Positions 24,454 through 36,161 of a stretch of DNA of 64,000 nt are shown here, in pieces; the first letter of the stretch is position 1, and each line of letters begins with the position of its first letter. Source of the DNA: Theodoxus fluviatilis (taxonomy: Eukaryota > Mollusca > Gastropoda > Cycloneritida > Neritidae); the NCBI GenBank assembly GCA_034096865.1, contig JAWQFJ010016790.1, positions 1 through 64,000 of the forward strand. Reading direction: 5' to 3'. Made by a program: the position numbers and the translations under genes. The notes under the pieces were generated by a model. The model searched no databases, was not told the origin of the DNA, and worked only from the letters and a program-made list of their open reading frames with translations.

Positions 24454-24495
24454 TTCCAGATTGTCAAGTCAGGTCGTCACAGCTATTCCGCCAAG
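24454..24495 (+). CDS. Exon 25 (14 codons)
   Basis: Acceptor CCTGTGTCTTAG, donor GTAGGT. Reads FQIVKSGRHSYSAK; short and basic. Confidence 0.62.
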
Positions 24496-24744
24496 GTAGG
24501 TGTCAGCTCATGATGAACACAAATACAATTTCTTATGAATTATGTCTAAAACAATATTTCTGAAAGGTTATTAATCTCAAAGTGAAGAGGGAAACCCAGG
24601 ACAAGAGTGGGGAAATGCTTAGTGTTGTTGAACAGTGTGTTTTGTTCTTACGACGGGGCAACCTACACTTCCCTTTTCACCGTTTCATTCAAAGTGTTTG
24701 GCGCTAGTATTGTACTGGGGGTGTGCTTTGCTCTTCCATTTCAG

Positions 24745-24840
24745 AAGATTAAAGCGGATAAAGAAGAAACTAGGTCTCTGGGATCCCCACGTCAAATCTA
24801 CAACTTTGCAATGCAAACTGGACATGGATTTCAGCAGCCG
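24745..24840 (+). CDS. Exon 26 (32 codons)
   Basis: Acceptor CTTCCATTTCAG, donor GTAAGC. Begins KIKADKEETRSLGSPRQIYN and ends GHGFQQP. Paralogue of the exon at 23340. Confidence 0.75.
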
Positions 24841-25521
24841 GTAAGCTACTGCTGGAAGTCATTATGGTTATTTTCAGTATTGGTGAGCCTTTTATTATGG
24901 TTCACTAGGTTGTATGACAACAGGTGCAACATCAGAAGTCTTGCAACTTCATTGCAGGCACTGTCAGCTTCTGTCCATGCAATTCTCTTCTCCTTTGCAA
25001 GTGGTGGCAATCAACATTAATCGGAAATCTTTGGGCATTTATCTTGAGCGTGTGGAAGGTGCAGACAGGAAAGATACCTGGACAGGCGACACTGAGTGGA
25101 GAATGTCAGTAACGGTGCTTAGAGGGAAGGAATTCAGGCTGAACTGAATCAAATGGACATTTGTTTCTAAAAGGTGTGCATGTGTCTTCCAACAATGGAT
25201 TCCCATTATCATGTGCTTTCAGCTAATTTGACATATTGAAAATGGTGAACTCTGGTGGAGTCTCCCTGAAGAAAAAGTTTGTTTCTATCCTTATGAACCA
25301 GATCAGACACTTTTGCTGTATGCATTCATATGTCTTTGATGCTCAAGTGTGCTGTCATGGAGACAACTGTGGGATAGATTACATTTAATGATGGGAATAT
25401 GCTGCTGATGGCTGTGTGCAACCAATGAGTGTGTGATCAAGTTGATCGGTGAACAGAGGTAAAGCAGTTTGTTATGAAATGTAGAATTGCCTTCATCCTT
25501 TTCCCTCCTCACTCATTTCAG
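24841..25521 (+). other. Intron
   Basis: No exon or clear repeat seen; ORFs here lack splice context. Confidence 0.45.
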
Positions 25522-25590
25522 AAAAATGCCTCTCCACCTCAGGGAGGTTTCGTCAGTGTGGCTCCTCCTCCTAAGCGTGCACAAGCGCAG
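25522..25590 (+). CDS. Exon 27 (23 codons)
   Basis: Acceptor CACTCATTTCAG, donor GTAGGA. Reads KNASPPQGGFVSVAPPPKRA and ends QAQ; proline-rich with a basic PPPKR that could be part of a nuclear localisation signal. Confidence 0.72.
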
Positions 25591-26262
25591 GTAGGAGCCC
25601 TCGAGTTGTGTACGAGTGTCATTGCTGTGTACTGCCATCTATGTCTGCAGAGACACTAGGAGATGGGCTGAGGAGATGATGCAGTCTTACGAATGCCCCT
25701 GTAAGTTCACCAGGAACACCATCCCTGACGTTCGCCTGCAAAAAATGCACTGAGGGCTGATGATTATTTAGCAATCTGGTGGGCCCAGTTGACTGTGGAT
25801 GTTTTGCTTTATGTGCAACAGTTATTTCCCACTCATGACGTGGGTTTTATTTGCCCTCTGCCTGCAGTACCAGCCATAGCTGTCTTATTCGGGGAAGACT
25901 CACTGGAGGCAATGTGCGTCTTTTGTCTTGCTTAACAGTGTCCCCGGTTGCCTTTATCTGCTTCTTCCTGTACTGACCAAGTTGACAGCTAAACCTCAGT
26001 GCTCCGTCTCAAATGTCCTTCCACTGACATTTTGTTCTGAATTCAGCAGTCAAAAGATGAACTTGGGGCAGCGCTGCTTGTTGTTGTGCACGTGGTCACT
26101 ACATTTCAGAATGAGTTCAAGTTTAAGTGGATGGCAAAGGGAGGTATGGGAAAGGCAGCTGGGATGAATGGAGCACAAGATTATGGAACATACATTAATA
26201 CATCAAATATTTGGACTGCTTCAGCCATGACAACATAGATTTTGTATTTCATCCATATGCAG

Positions 26263-26376
26263 TACATTCTTCCGAAGCCCTCCCAGAACAAGACCGCCAT
26301 TGCAATGTCGATTCATCCCAGACAGCAGCAGACTGTACAGACTACTGCCCCCAGAAAATCCTCCCGATCCAGGAAG
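26263..26376 (+). CDS. Exon 28 (38 codons), basic C-terminus
   Basis: Acceptor CATATGCAG, donor GTAAGG. Contains MSIHPRQQQTVQTTAPRKSS and ends RSRK. The Arg/Lys/Ser end resembles the SSRAR starts of the exons at 27925 and 29884. Confidence 0.72.
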
Positions 26377-26519
26377 GTAAGGAAAGGAGATAGATTAAGG
26401 AAAAAACTCCAGCGAGCTGTCACCTGGAATGTGAAAGATACTTTTTTAGACTGGGCAAATACCATTTGTGCTGTGTGTGCTTATTTTCATTGATACTGTA
26501 TGATGTATAAAACTGTAGT

Positions 26520-26880
26520 GATAGGTGTCCTTCGGTCTTTTGAGACCATGGTCCTGAACAGGTGGGTCATTCTGTTTTGAAAAGATCCTCTTGCTGGAAG
26601 AAGTGGTGAGTGAGGGCTTAATGTCATTTTATCTGTTTGGTTGGTAGATACTTGTAGTGGTGTGTTTTGGGGTTGGTAACAGGGTTGGCAACCAGTTTGT
26701 TGTGGATGAGTTGGGCTGGATCTTCCAGGGTGACTTAATTTCAAGGTTGGATCTGAATGATCTGACCCTGCCCTGTTGTCTCTTTGGGTCACTCCTAGGT
26801 AAGTTAGTGGAGCAGGCCTTAAAAAGCCAGCAGCCAGGGATTCCATCTGAGGAGGGGGCATTATACAGCATTATACATGT
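26520..26880 (+). repeat. Dispersed repeat, plus orientation
   Basis: The segment around 26740-26820 (GATCTGAATGATCTGAC ... GTCTCTTTGGG ... GGAGCAGGCC) recurs at 43813-43910 and, reverse-complemented, at 44560-44680. It is an unclassified interspersed family; ORFs crossing it are not host genes. Confidence 0.6.
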
Positions 26881-27924
26881 GTTACACATAGAGATTTCTC
26901 TGATTTTTTGTCATTGTTGTCCAGTGTCCATGGTGTGTGTTGTGAGTGGTGACCTTGCCTGCACTGAACCAAGATGTGGCTGGGCAGTCGTCCTGCATTG
27001 TGTCTCATGTCCTTTTGTCTGTCCAATGTATGTTATGGTAAGTGATTGATGCATTTAATTTAGGTAAGAATGTGTAGTAGCTCCCAAACATGTGAAGTCT
27101 TTAAATATGCAAGAGATGAATTATAAGAATATGAAGGCTTGCATATGTGACAGGTTTAATTCTTTGTTCGTTTGTCCCATGTGTTATATGTTAATGACTA
27201 GCATCCTTTGTTCTTAATTTTGGAAGCAAGATTATCTTGCCATACATCTACTCTCACTGAAAGAAATGAAGGCATTGTGCTCTGCAATTGTTGAGGCAAT
27301 ATTTCCGAAAAAGTGCTAGCTTTATTATTTCTTTTGGAGATTTGGGACACATTTAGTTTCATTCTTACTCATGTGATACCCATCCCATGTTTCAAGTGTT
27401 TTCTTTTCATTAAATGCAATGCTCATGATGAAGAAGTCTAAGCAATGCTCACTTTCATTGATGTGGTCTTGTGTGGATGCTAGCTGCGTTTCTGGGACAC
27501 TGTTTTCCCCGTTTTTTCTTCCTTGTCGTTTTGTCCCAGTCACTGCTTTCCAAGTACTTTTTCCCAAGTCTTCTCCTTAGTCATTTCTTGCTCATAGCAA
27601 TTACATCCTAGATGTCAGTTCATCACCTGACATAGAGAGTTGGGAGTTGGGCAGAGCTGGGGTAAAATAAGCAGAGAGTTGGAGGGAGGGAGGATGGGAG
27701 CTTACACAGGGATGGGACGAGAGGAGTAGGAATGTCTGGAAAAAGAATTTACAGAGAAAAAATGATCTGGGGGAGAGATGTTTATATGGGAGAAGTTTAA
27801 TAAGGAGGAAAGACACTACAAGTGACTGTGGGAGAAAACGATCAGGGGAGAAGTAACAGGATGCCATTGACTTCATAGTGTGAACTGTTTGTCATGCATG
27901 TGTTTTCCTTCTCTCCACTACCAG

Positions 27925-27975
27925 TCATCAAGGGCCAGGGCTACCCAATCTACAGCAATGCCCTGTGAACAAGAC
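27925..27975 (+). CDS. Exon 29 (17 codons), cassette A
   Basis: Acceptor CTCCACTACCAG, donor GTAAGG. Reads SSRARATQSTAMPCEQD. Its first half is the same as its partner at 29884; the second half differs. Confidence 0.72.
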
Positions 27976-28332
27976 GTAAGGATTTTCTTTTGTAGCATTG
28001 TTTGGCAGAGCTAAGTCTTCTGAGGACACTGTTGTAAAGGAATACCTGACTAATTGAGTCTAATCGTGCTGCTCATGCTAATGATAATGGTGCTTATGCT
28101 AATGCTGGAGTAGCTGTTTATTAATATTGTTAAAACTACTGCAAAAAGCTGTCACTGGTAGTGCTTCTGCTAAGATGGTAAATGTTTGGGCTGCAGGCAA
28201 TGCTAATGCTGCTGTAAATACTGCTTATGCTCTGTTGCTACTGTTGGTTTCACTGCTGTGGACGCTAGCACTGCTGCTGCAGCATTGCATCAACTCGGGT
28301 TGCAAGGACCTGTTTTTGCTCTCTGATTTCAG

Positions 28333-28488
28333 ACCGAATTGGCTGTACAAAACCTATTGAATCTGTCAGTGGAAAACCAGTCAATGTACCAGAACGTGAC
28401 GGACATTGACCTAGGTCAGCAAATTCCCCTGCAAGTGCAGACTGACCAAGGAGGGCAATTGTACATGCCACACAGCAGCGTTGTGCAG
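28333..28488 (+). CDS. Exon 30 (52 codons), cassette A
   Basis: Acceptor CTCTGATTTCAG, donor GTATGA. Begins TELAVQNLLNLSVENQSMYQ, then a Gln-rich run (DLGQQIPLQVQTDQGGQ), ending HSSVVQ. One of the longest and best conserved exons; its duplicate differs at only a few residues. Confidence 0.82.
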
Positions 28489-29883
28489 GTATGACCATAT
28501 CTTGGTCTACACGGAACTCTCCTCCTCATTAAATTCGGTCACCTCCTACCACAGTGTTTGAAGCTTGCTCGTGCGGAAACCTTAACACAAACTGAAAAAA
28601 CAAGAAACGTCAAGTAATTTAACAAAACTATTGACATTGTGTAATAAGACTTTGGTATTGCCTCTACCTCTGAAATTTCACACGTTTTGATGTTTGCATT
28701 TCTTTTTCAAATGATTGTGTTCAAAAGCTAACTGTAAGATAGCAATCTCTCACTAATTCATTATCCTTACAAAATAAAGTGCATTCATTTATCAAATAAT
28801 TCATTCTTTCATGGTACTTTGCATGACAAGTAAAAGAATGTTGTACATTACAGTACTCATTGTGTGTAGGTTTATCTCAGTGATTCCCTTCACAGATGAA
28901 ATTGTCTGTAACACTGCCAGTCCTAACAGCCTTCTTCCTCTTGGGAGAAGAAAGCACAGACAATAGTGATGATAGAATAGCAAGCTTTTGGCTTATATGG
29001 AGGTCTCCCCTAGCTTTGCATATGATATGTCCTTGTCATTGCTTTGGAAATATTTTTGGTTTGTCAATAAGCACATGGTAAGCACACTGATTTTTCTTTG
29101 TTGTTGGATTGGTCCAAAGTTAGTTTGCCTCTGTTGTCGGCTTTAATATATTTCTTTACCAAAAGGGAAGAGCATCTGTCCATTATTGGCAGCCAGATCT
29201 CTGAGTGTAGGTAGCTATGGGACTAATGACCTATCGCTTGTAACCAATTAAAAGGATTAGACGTTTGCAAAAATAGGTACACATTTTGTTTCATTCCTAC
29301 TCATTTGATACCCACCCCGTGTTTCAATTGTTTTCTTTGCATGACATGCAAAGCTCATGCTATAGAAGCTTTAGTTATGCTCACTTTCATTGATGTGGTC
29401 TTGTGTGGATGCTAGCTGCAGTTCTAGGACACCGTTTTCCCAGCCTATTCTTCCTTGTTGTTTCGCCTGTCACTGCTTTCCAAGTATTTTCTCTCCCCCC
29501 CCCCCCCCCCCCCCCCCCATCTTCCCTGCGGTCATACGTCCCTCATAGCAATTGTTTCCGGGAGGTCATTTCATCCCCTGACATAGAGAGGTGGGAGTTG
29601 GGCAGAGCTGGGGTAAAATAAGCAGGGAGTTGGAGGGAGGGAGGATGGGAGCTTACACAGGGATGGGACGAGAGGAGTAGGAATGTCTGGAAAAAATCTA
29701 GGAGGGACAAAATGATCTGGGGGAGAGATATTTATAGTAAAAAAATGGGAGAAGTTTTATGGGGAGGAAAGACACTACAAGTGACTGGGTGAGAAAAAGA
29801 CCAAGGGAGAAGTAACAGTATGCCATTGACTTCATAGTGTGAACTATTTGTCATGCATGTGTTTTCCTTCTCTCCACTACCAG

Positions 29884-29934
29884 TCATCAAGGGCCAGGGA
29901 TATCCCATTTAAAAGAATGACCAGTGCAGAAGAG
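29884..29934 (+). CDS. Exon 31 (17 codons), cassette B
   Basis: Acceptor CTCCACTACCAG, donor GTGAGA. Reads SSRARDIPFKRMTSAEE. Confidence 0.72.
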
Positions 29935-30343
29935 GTGAGAATTCTCTGTTGCAGAATTGGTTGGCAGAGCTAAGTCTCCTGAGGACACTGTTGCCAAGGA
30001 ATACCTGACTAATTGAGTCTAATCATGCTGCTCATGCTAATGCTAATGGTGCTTACGGCAATGCTGCTGCTGCTGCGGTTGCTTTTGCTAATGCCTTTGC
30101 TGGTGCTGCTAGTGCTGGAGTAGCTGTTTATTAATATTGTTAATACTATTGCAAATGCTGTCACTGGTAGTGCTTCTGCTAATATGGTAAATGTTTGTGC
30201 TGCAGGCAATGCTAATACTGCTGTAAATACTGCTGATGCTCTGTTGCTACTGTTGATGTCAAAGCTGTGGACGCTAGCACTGCTGCTGCAGCATTGCTTC
30301 AACTCGGGTTGCATGGAACTGTTTTTGCTCTCTGATTTTTCAG

Positions 30344-30499
30344 ACCGAATTGGCTGTACAAAACCTGTTGAACCTACCAGTGGAAAACCAGTCAATGTAC
30401 CAGAACTTGACGGACATTGACCTAGGACAGCAAATTCCCCTGCAAGTGCAGACTGACCAAGGAGGGCAATTTTACATGCCACACAGCAGCGTTGTGCAG
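30344..30499 (+). CDS. Exon 32 (52 codons), cassette B
   Basis: Acceptor GATTTTTCAG, donor GTATGA. Begins TELAVQNLLNLPVENQSMYQ. Differences from cassette A are few and conservative (Ser/Pro, Val/Leu, Leu/Phe), which suggests selection on the protein. Confidence 0.82.
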
Positions 30500-31663
30500 G
30501 TATGACCATATCTTGGTCTACACGGAACTCTCCTCCTCATGAAATTCGGTCACCTCCTACCACAGTTTTTAAAGCTTGCTTATGTGAAAATCTTTAAAGA
30601 AATTGAAAAACAACAAAAGTCAAGTAATTTAACAAAACCATTGACATTGTGTAATAAGACTTTGGTATTGCCTCTATCTCTGAAATTTCACACGTTTGAT
30701 GTTTGCATTTCTTTTTCTAATGATGGTGCTCAATGGCTAACTGTAAGATAACACTCGCTCCCTAATTCATTACCCTTACAAATTAAAGTGCATTCATTTA
30801 TCAAATAATTCATTCATTCATTCATTCACCCATGGCATTATGCATTACAATATTAAAAAGTTGTCTGTTACAGCTCTCTTTGTATGTAGGTCTATCTCAG
30901 TGAATCTTCACAGATGAAATTGTCTGTAGCTTTGCTAGTCCTAATAGCCTTCTTCCTCATGGGAGAAAAAAGCACAGGCAATTGTGATGATAGAATAGCA
31001 AGCTATTGATTTATATCAAGGCTTCCTTGGGCTTTGCATGTGATATGACCTTGATTTCTTTCAAATGATTTTTGGTTTTTCAATTAGCACATTTTAAGCA
31101 CACTGGTCTTTTTTGTGGTTGGACTGGTCCAAAGTTTGTTTGCCTCTGTTGCCAGCTTTAATGTATTTTTTTATCCAAAGGGAAGAGCATCTGTCCATTA
31201 TTGGCACTCAGAATTCTGAGAGTAGGTAGCCATGGGACTATTGACCTATATATATATCTTGTAACCAACTCATTCAAACTTCTTTGAAGCAGAATCTCCC
31301 ATACCTCCTATTTCCATCCATTGCTACCAGTCCCGTTACAATGTAGGTGTCAGCTAAATCCAAGCTGACCATTGAATTCAGAGAATGAGTTAGAGTAGGA
31401 GCTGAAGCAATTGTCCACACTGGAATGACATTACAGGCAGAGTGTAGTGGTACAAGACAGTTATGTAGTGATCTAACCTTGCTTTCAACAACACAGCAAT
31501 TTCAAAAGTGTTCTTTGTATTTTATATAAAATTTGCATAAAAATAGGGAGAATTGTTTTGTCTTGGAAAAAGCATGCCATGAGAGAGACACTGAGGTTTC
31601 TGTTCAAGCCAATTGGACTTGTCATCCTGGCTAAATGGGTTATTTTCTCATTTTTGTCTTCAG

Positions 31664-31819
31664 CCACCAAGCAGTGGATCTGGTGTGATAATTGTACAGC
31701 CATCAGATCTTCAAATGCCAGCATCTAGAAGAAGGAGAGGCAGGGGGGTTGGAGCTCCACGTCAGCAGAGATCCAGAGGAAGAGGACGAGGCGGGAAAAG
31801 CGCTTCCGTTCCTGCACAG
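31664..31819 (+). CDS. Exon 33 (52 codons), Arg/Gly basic AT-hook-like
   Basis: Acceptor TTTTTGTCTTCAG, donor GTATGT. Begins PPSSGSGVIIVQPSDLQ, followed by two basic clusters, SRRRRGRGVG and RSRGRGRGGKS. The G-R-G-R-G core is like AT-hook or RGG nucleic-acid-binding segments. Its RGGKS end matches the exon at 42988. Confidence 0.8.
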
Positions 31820-33652
31820 GTATGTTCATGGAATTCTGACCTGATGTTGCCTCATAACAGCATCAAGGGTAGACTGCACTACAGTGTGCCTTCACTGGTA
31901 CTTGTTTTTGCTTCTGGTTGAGTTGAGGCAATGCAAGTTTACCAATTTGTTCTTGGATATCACTCCAGGATCTGTGCAGCTTTGAACAATTACGTCTGCT
32001 GCTAATATGAAGAGAATGTAAAGTCACCCTTTAAAAAGTGGGAATCCCTTCAACTAAAGGACCACATTAGTGGACATGTCCGTGGAAAAGGGTGCAATCT
32101 TGGTAGTTTAATTTGCAGTGACTCCCACACAGAATGACTACCAAATTATCACATGCTTGCTAGCTCATATGCAATCTTGGACAGTTTTCCGCCCACAGAA
32201 TAAAAATAAAGTAAATAATTGCCAAAATGGTGTACACAATGCACTTCTAGCTGAATTGGGTTATGAAGAATATCATACATGTATTTGCAGCAGTCGTCAA
32301 CGCGATTCAGCTCTCTTTCGAGAATAAATGCATATGTTAGAAAGCAGTTAATAAGAATCTATTGCCCACCAGTTTAGCGGGGTCCGCACCCCTTTCCTTG
32401 GACGAGTCCACTGGTGTGGCCCAATAGTGAATGGGTTTCCAAAAAGTGTCCATAAATGTGAGTGATCAGTGTTTGTGGTGGTCATTTCAGAATATTTTGG
32501 GGAAAATTTGTTGCATGAGAAGTGTTACATGCTAATGTAATGTAATGTTGACAGACCATTGATCTGACGATGTCAGCTGTTGTGTTGTGTTCGTGGGCCT
32601 GTGTGTTGCTGGCCAGTCTTATTCTAGAGATGCTGATGTCTTCAAGCAAATAACTATGTAGTCAGTAATCCCTGAATGTGATATTATGGGCGGATCTGAT
32701 GACTGACGGGAAAGAGAATCTGATCGAATTCCTGCAAACTTTTCAAAGTGGTGGGAGATGGCTGATATATGAGCATCAAACAGCTTTGGCTGGCAGGACA
32801 CATCCCTCATTAGCAGGAATGCTGTGCTCTTTTTGCTTTGGGGGCCTGCGCCAGTTGCATCCTCACAACCATTCCCAAACAGCATATGTGTGCCATCAGG
32901 AGCTGTCTCAGCATTTGAGCTTGTTCAAAGATATCTGTATCACTGAAACACGAATGATATGTCTGGTGACTGTTATAGAGGCATCTAAAGAATGTTATCT
33001 CTAAACTAATGCAGTAAATTCATCATGTAGAATGCTCTCCGTGGAGGCAAGGTGTTGCATTTTCGTGGAGTGTGTTCCAGCTTCACCAATTCACAGATCT
33101 ATGAAATTATGTAATAATTTATTCTCATTTGTCATGTACACTTCGTACTCTTTGGGTAAAGGAGACTTTATTTTACACACATGCGCGCATGGGCACACAC
33201 ACACACACACACACACAAACAAACAAACAAACAAACAAACAAACGAAGAGGGACGGAGGGAGAGAGACAGAGAGAGAGGCATGTAGATGTATTTCACATT
33301 ATTCATATGCATTTTTTGCCATTGAACTTGTGATACTTTTCAAGTACACCACCCCACAACAAACAATGTTGCATATTGCCGCTTACTAATACATGTACAT
33401 GTAGCAGAGGTGTGGGGTAGCTTTCAAGGTTCTTAATTCTGCTACCATGTGAGGACCACCAGGTAAGGGTCATCATGTAATGGATGAAATTAGAACAGCG
33501 AGTTTGAGGAGGAAAACACAGTGAGTAGCTAGGGGTCTACTGGCGGCAGAGGATGGTATGAGAATGGCAGTGTGGAGTGGAGATTGGCAGTCTGGGACAT
33601 TATTTAGTGAACATAAGCATTGGAACTACTTATCTGAGCATTTCCTTTTCAG
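31820..33652 (+). other. Intron with a compact foldable segment and simple repeats
   Basis: Holds a 69-nt multi-stem foldback (32359-32427) and (AC)n/(AAAC)n at 33188-33244. No exon with usable splice sites seen. Confidence 0.5.
33188..33244 (+). repeat. (AC)n followed by (AAAC)n
   Basis: Compound microsatellite. Confidence 0.95.
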
Positions 33653-33742
33653 CTTCAGACTGTGCAGCCAAGTACCTACAGTACAGGTGTGACAACATCT
33701 TTCCCTGACCCTCTTCTGGACACGAATTGGTCCATTCATGAG
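33653..33742 (+). CDS. Exon 34 (30 codons), first of the VQP quartet
   Basis: Acceptor TTTCCTTTTCAG, donor GTGAGC. Begins LQTVQPSTYSTGVTTSFPDP and ends NWSIHE. Aligns with the exons at 34006, 35563 and 36072 through V-Q-P or V-Q-V, a central V-T, and an acidic/aromatic end. Confidence 0.77.
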
Positions 33743-34005
33743 GTGAGCTCCCAGTAATGGGTGATACGTCTCTTCATCAAAAGAAATATTTCATCCATAT
33801 CTATTATTCATCCTCACGGTTAGAACGTAAAGATGCAACAAGAGAGAGGGAGGGGGGTGGATGATGGGAGCGATGAAGAAGATGATGATGTAAAAAAAGG
33901 AAGAAGTATCTGAAATGATGTGGCTCTTGGATAAGGGACTGTGCTATTTTTCAAGTGTATTTCCCATTGAAACTAGTCATTGATCGTTTGAGTACTTCCC
34001 TGCAG

Positions 34006-34095
34006 GCTCAGCCAGTACAGCCGACAGCCTACAATGCTGGAGAAGTGACAATGGCTTATCAAGACCCTTTCCAAGACAAGGAATGGTACACACAG
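34006..34095 (+). CDS. Exon 35 (30 codons), VQP quartet
   Basis: Acceptor CTTCCCTGCAG, donor GTGAGT. Begins AQPVQPTAYNAGEVTMAYQD and ends EWYTQ. Confidence 0.78.
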
Positions 34096-34592
34096 GTGAG
34101 TGAAGGCATGGACCAAAAGAGGCATATCATTTCTTTGAAATACACCCCACATCCCTCATGCTTTGGTTTTTTAGTCCTCCTCCGTGCTTGAAAAATAACC
34201 AGGCTGGAGGGAGGACACGAGTCTTCCAGAGAAGCAAGACAACTAGTGGTCTCCAGAGGAAGATCCCTTGACTACAAATGTTGACAGGGCCAAAACATTT
34301 GTAGGTGGGGCTCTTCCTTTGAGGAGTGTCAGTTGTCTCACTTCTCTGGAAGTTTCTTGTCACTCTTCTTGCTTGATAACACTTTGTGCTGCCTTGCCCA
34401 TGACCCTCTGTCCGGGGCTATCAACATGAGAGCTTTAACTCCAGTCTACATTCATGGATTTTTCTCCACCTTTTTCTTTTTCTTTTACCCTGCAAATAAT
34501 TTGTCAATGACAGACCTGTTCCACATTGTTCTAGCCAGACGCCACTCAACAGACCCAAAGACAATGAAGACCAAATGTGTAGTAGATATATA

Positions 34593-34623
34593 GAGACAGA
34601 CAGACAGACAGAGACCGAGACAG

Positions 34624-34658
<35 letters not shown>

Positions 34659-34664
34659 GAGGTA
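34593..34664 (+). repeat. (CAGA)n microsatellite
   Basis: Imperfect GACA/CAGA tract in the intron. Confidence 0.9.
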
Positions 34665-34731
34665 GGTAGGTGTACTTTATTTATCCCACTTGGTAGGCAA
34701 TTCTTTGTTCACTTTTCTTAATTGACTTCCA

Positions 34732-35230
34732 TTGGTCTCATGAGACCATGGTTCAGGCCTGGTGATTCATTCCATTCATGGGCAGCATCTGGAGTGACTG
34801 ACCAGTCCATTTCAGGACTGGCAGTCCCTCCTCCATCCTCTGCAGATGAAGATGGACAGTGAAGAGGAAGTTGGTCTGTCCCTGCCCCACTTCCTATGGT
34901 TCCTATGGTCAACCCATGAAAGCTTCTCCTTGCTTTGGTTCTTCTGATGCCCTCTCTGACAGCAGCTCTCTAGCAGTTGTGGTTGTCCACAAGATGCTCC
35001 GAGCTGTCTACCTAATGCGTTTGAAATTCAAATCTCTTCTGCAGACATCTTTGTAGTGCAGTCAGGGGTGGCCATCTTATTAAAATGCCGTGATCAGACA
35101 GCCACATAAGAGCCTTTTGGGATGCAACCATCCTCTGTGAAGCAGACATGGCCAATCCATATCAGGCGTCTCTTGCACAGCAGAAAACGTACACTTTCAG
35201 CAACAATGAAATGTGCAAGATACAGGTGCA
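34732..35230. repeat. Unclassified interspersed repeat fragment
   Basis: Starts with the 14-bp palindrome GGTCTCATGAGACC followed by ATGG. A near copy (GGTCTTTTGAGACCATGG) opens the repeat at about 26536, and GAGACCATGG recurs near 46460. The downstream part has no open frame. Confidence 0.4.
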
Positions 35231-35562
35231 TGTTGGAATAAAACAAAACACAAAATTGGTCAAATGGGCACATATCTCATTCATTAAGCATGCATATGGT
35301 GGAGGGCATTAAAGTCAGTCCATGGGTAAGTTGAGCTTCACTGATAATTTTTTCACTTGGTTCTGGATCTCCAGAGTAGTCTTTGTGTTAATTCAGATCA
35401 TATTTTGATTTTTGTCACGAGTTGTAGGGAAATATTGAGTAGATTTGTTATTATTGTATTTTGATTTGTGTTGCCCTCGGGCAATAAACTTGTGCTACTC
35501 CAAAGCGTTTTTACCAACTGAAGAATTTTATGGAACCAATTTCCTGAAAAATTTTTCTTCAG

Positions 35563-35628
35563 CCCCAGGCAGTGCAAGTGACACCATCTTTACCTGACAA
35601 TATCTTTGACGAGCAGTGCACACAGCAG
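35563..35628 (+). CDS. Exon 36 (22 codons), VQP quartet, shortened
   Basis: Acceptor TTTTTCTTCAG, donor GTGAGT. Begins PQAVQVTPSLPDNIFDEQ and ends CTQQ. Eight residues shorter than its sister exons, an in-frame deletion relative to them. Confidence 0.76.
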
Positions 35629-35881
35629 GTGAGTCAGTGTTGATAGTAAAAATCTGGCATTTTATTCTTTGAAAGTTCTTTGTTGTTTCTGTTATATACT
35701 ATTATCAGACTAACTAGGGTTTCTTGTGAAATGTACATGTGAGCCATCTGAGGACCCACAAACATGAAATGATGACATCTATGGTCCTCATCGATCCCGA
35801 TGGACGAACATCAGACATGTATAATGCACATCAGTTTTAGAAATATAAAAATAAGTAATGTCATGACTCATGCTGACACTA

Positions 35882-35883
<2 letters not shown>

Positions 35884-35928
<45 letters not shown>

Positions 35929-35930
35929 TG

Positions 35931-35961
<31 letters not shown>

Positions 35962-35967
35962 TTCTGT

Positions 35968-36005
<38 letters not shown>

Positions 36006-36024
36006 TTGTGTATGTGTGTGTGAA
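35884..36024 (+). repeat. (TG)n microsatellite
   Basis: About 140 bp of TG with TTCTG interruptions, close upstream of an exon acceptor. Confidence 0.95.
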
Positions 36025-36071
36025 CTATGGAAATAAGGGATTGAATTTATTATCTGCATACTTTCATGCAG

Positions 36072-36161
36072 CCTGTGCCAGAGCAGACAAACCAAGAGAG
36101 TGAAGAAGGGGTGACAATGTCTATCTCTGACTCCCACCTCAACATGGCACAACCTCAGCAA
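36072..36161 (+). CDS. Exon 37 (30 codons), VQP quartet
   Basis: Acceptor CTTTCATGCAG, donor GTGAGA. Begins PVPEQTNQESEEGVTMSISD and ends NMAQPQQ. Confidence 0.76.

Larger units (their letters stand above)
27343..31270 (+). repeat. Tandem duplication of a two-exon cassette (about 1.95 kb each)
   Basis: Copy A (about 27343-29255) and copy B (about 29280-31270) share intron, exon and flanking sequence in the same order. This includes a GCT/AAT-rich imperfect repeat before the long exon and the GGGAAGAGCATCTGTCCATT end. Copy B carries a poly(C) run (29495-29518) that copy A lacks. The divergence is visible, so it is older than the 3.14-kb array. Confidence 0.85.

Noticed and set aside
28896..29081. 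ORF MKLSVTLPVLTAFFLLGEES, resembling a signal peptide
   Set aside because: Not kept open in the duplicated copy at about 30915; no splice support; likely chance.
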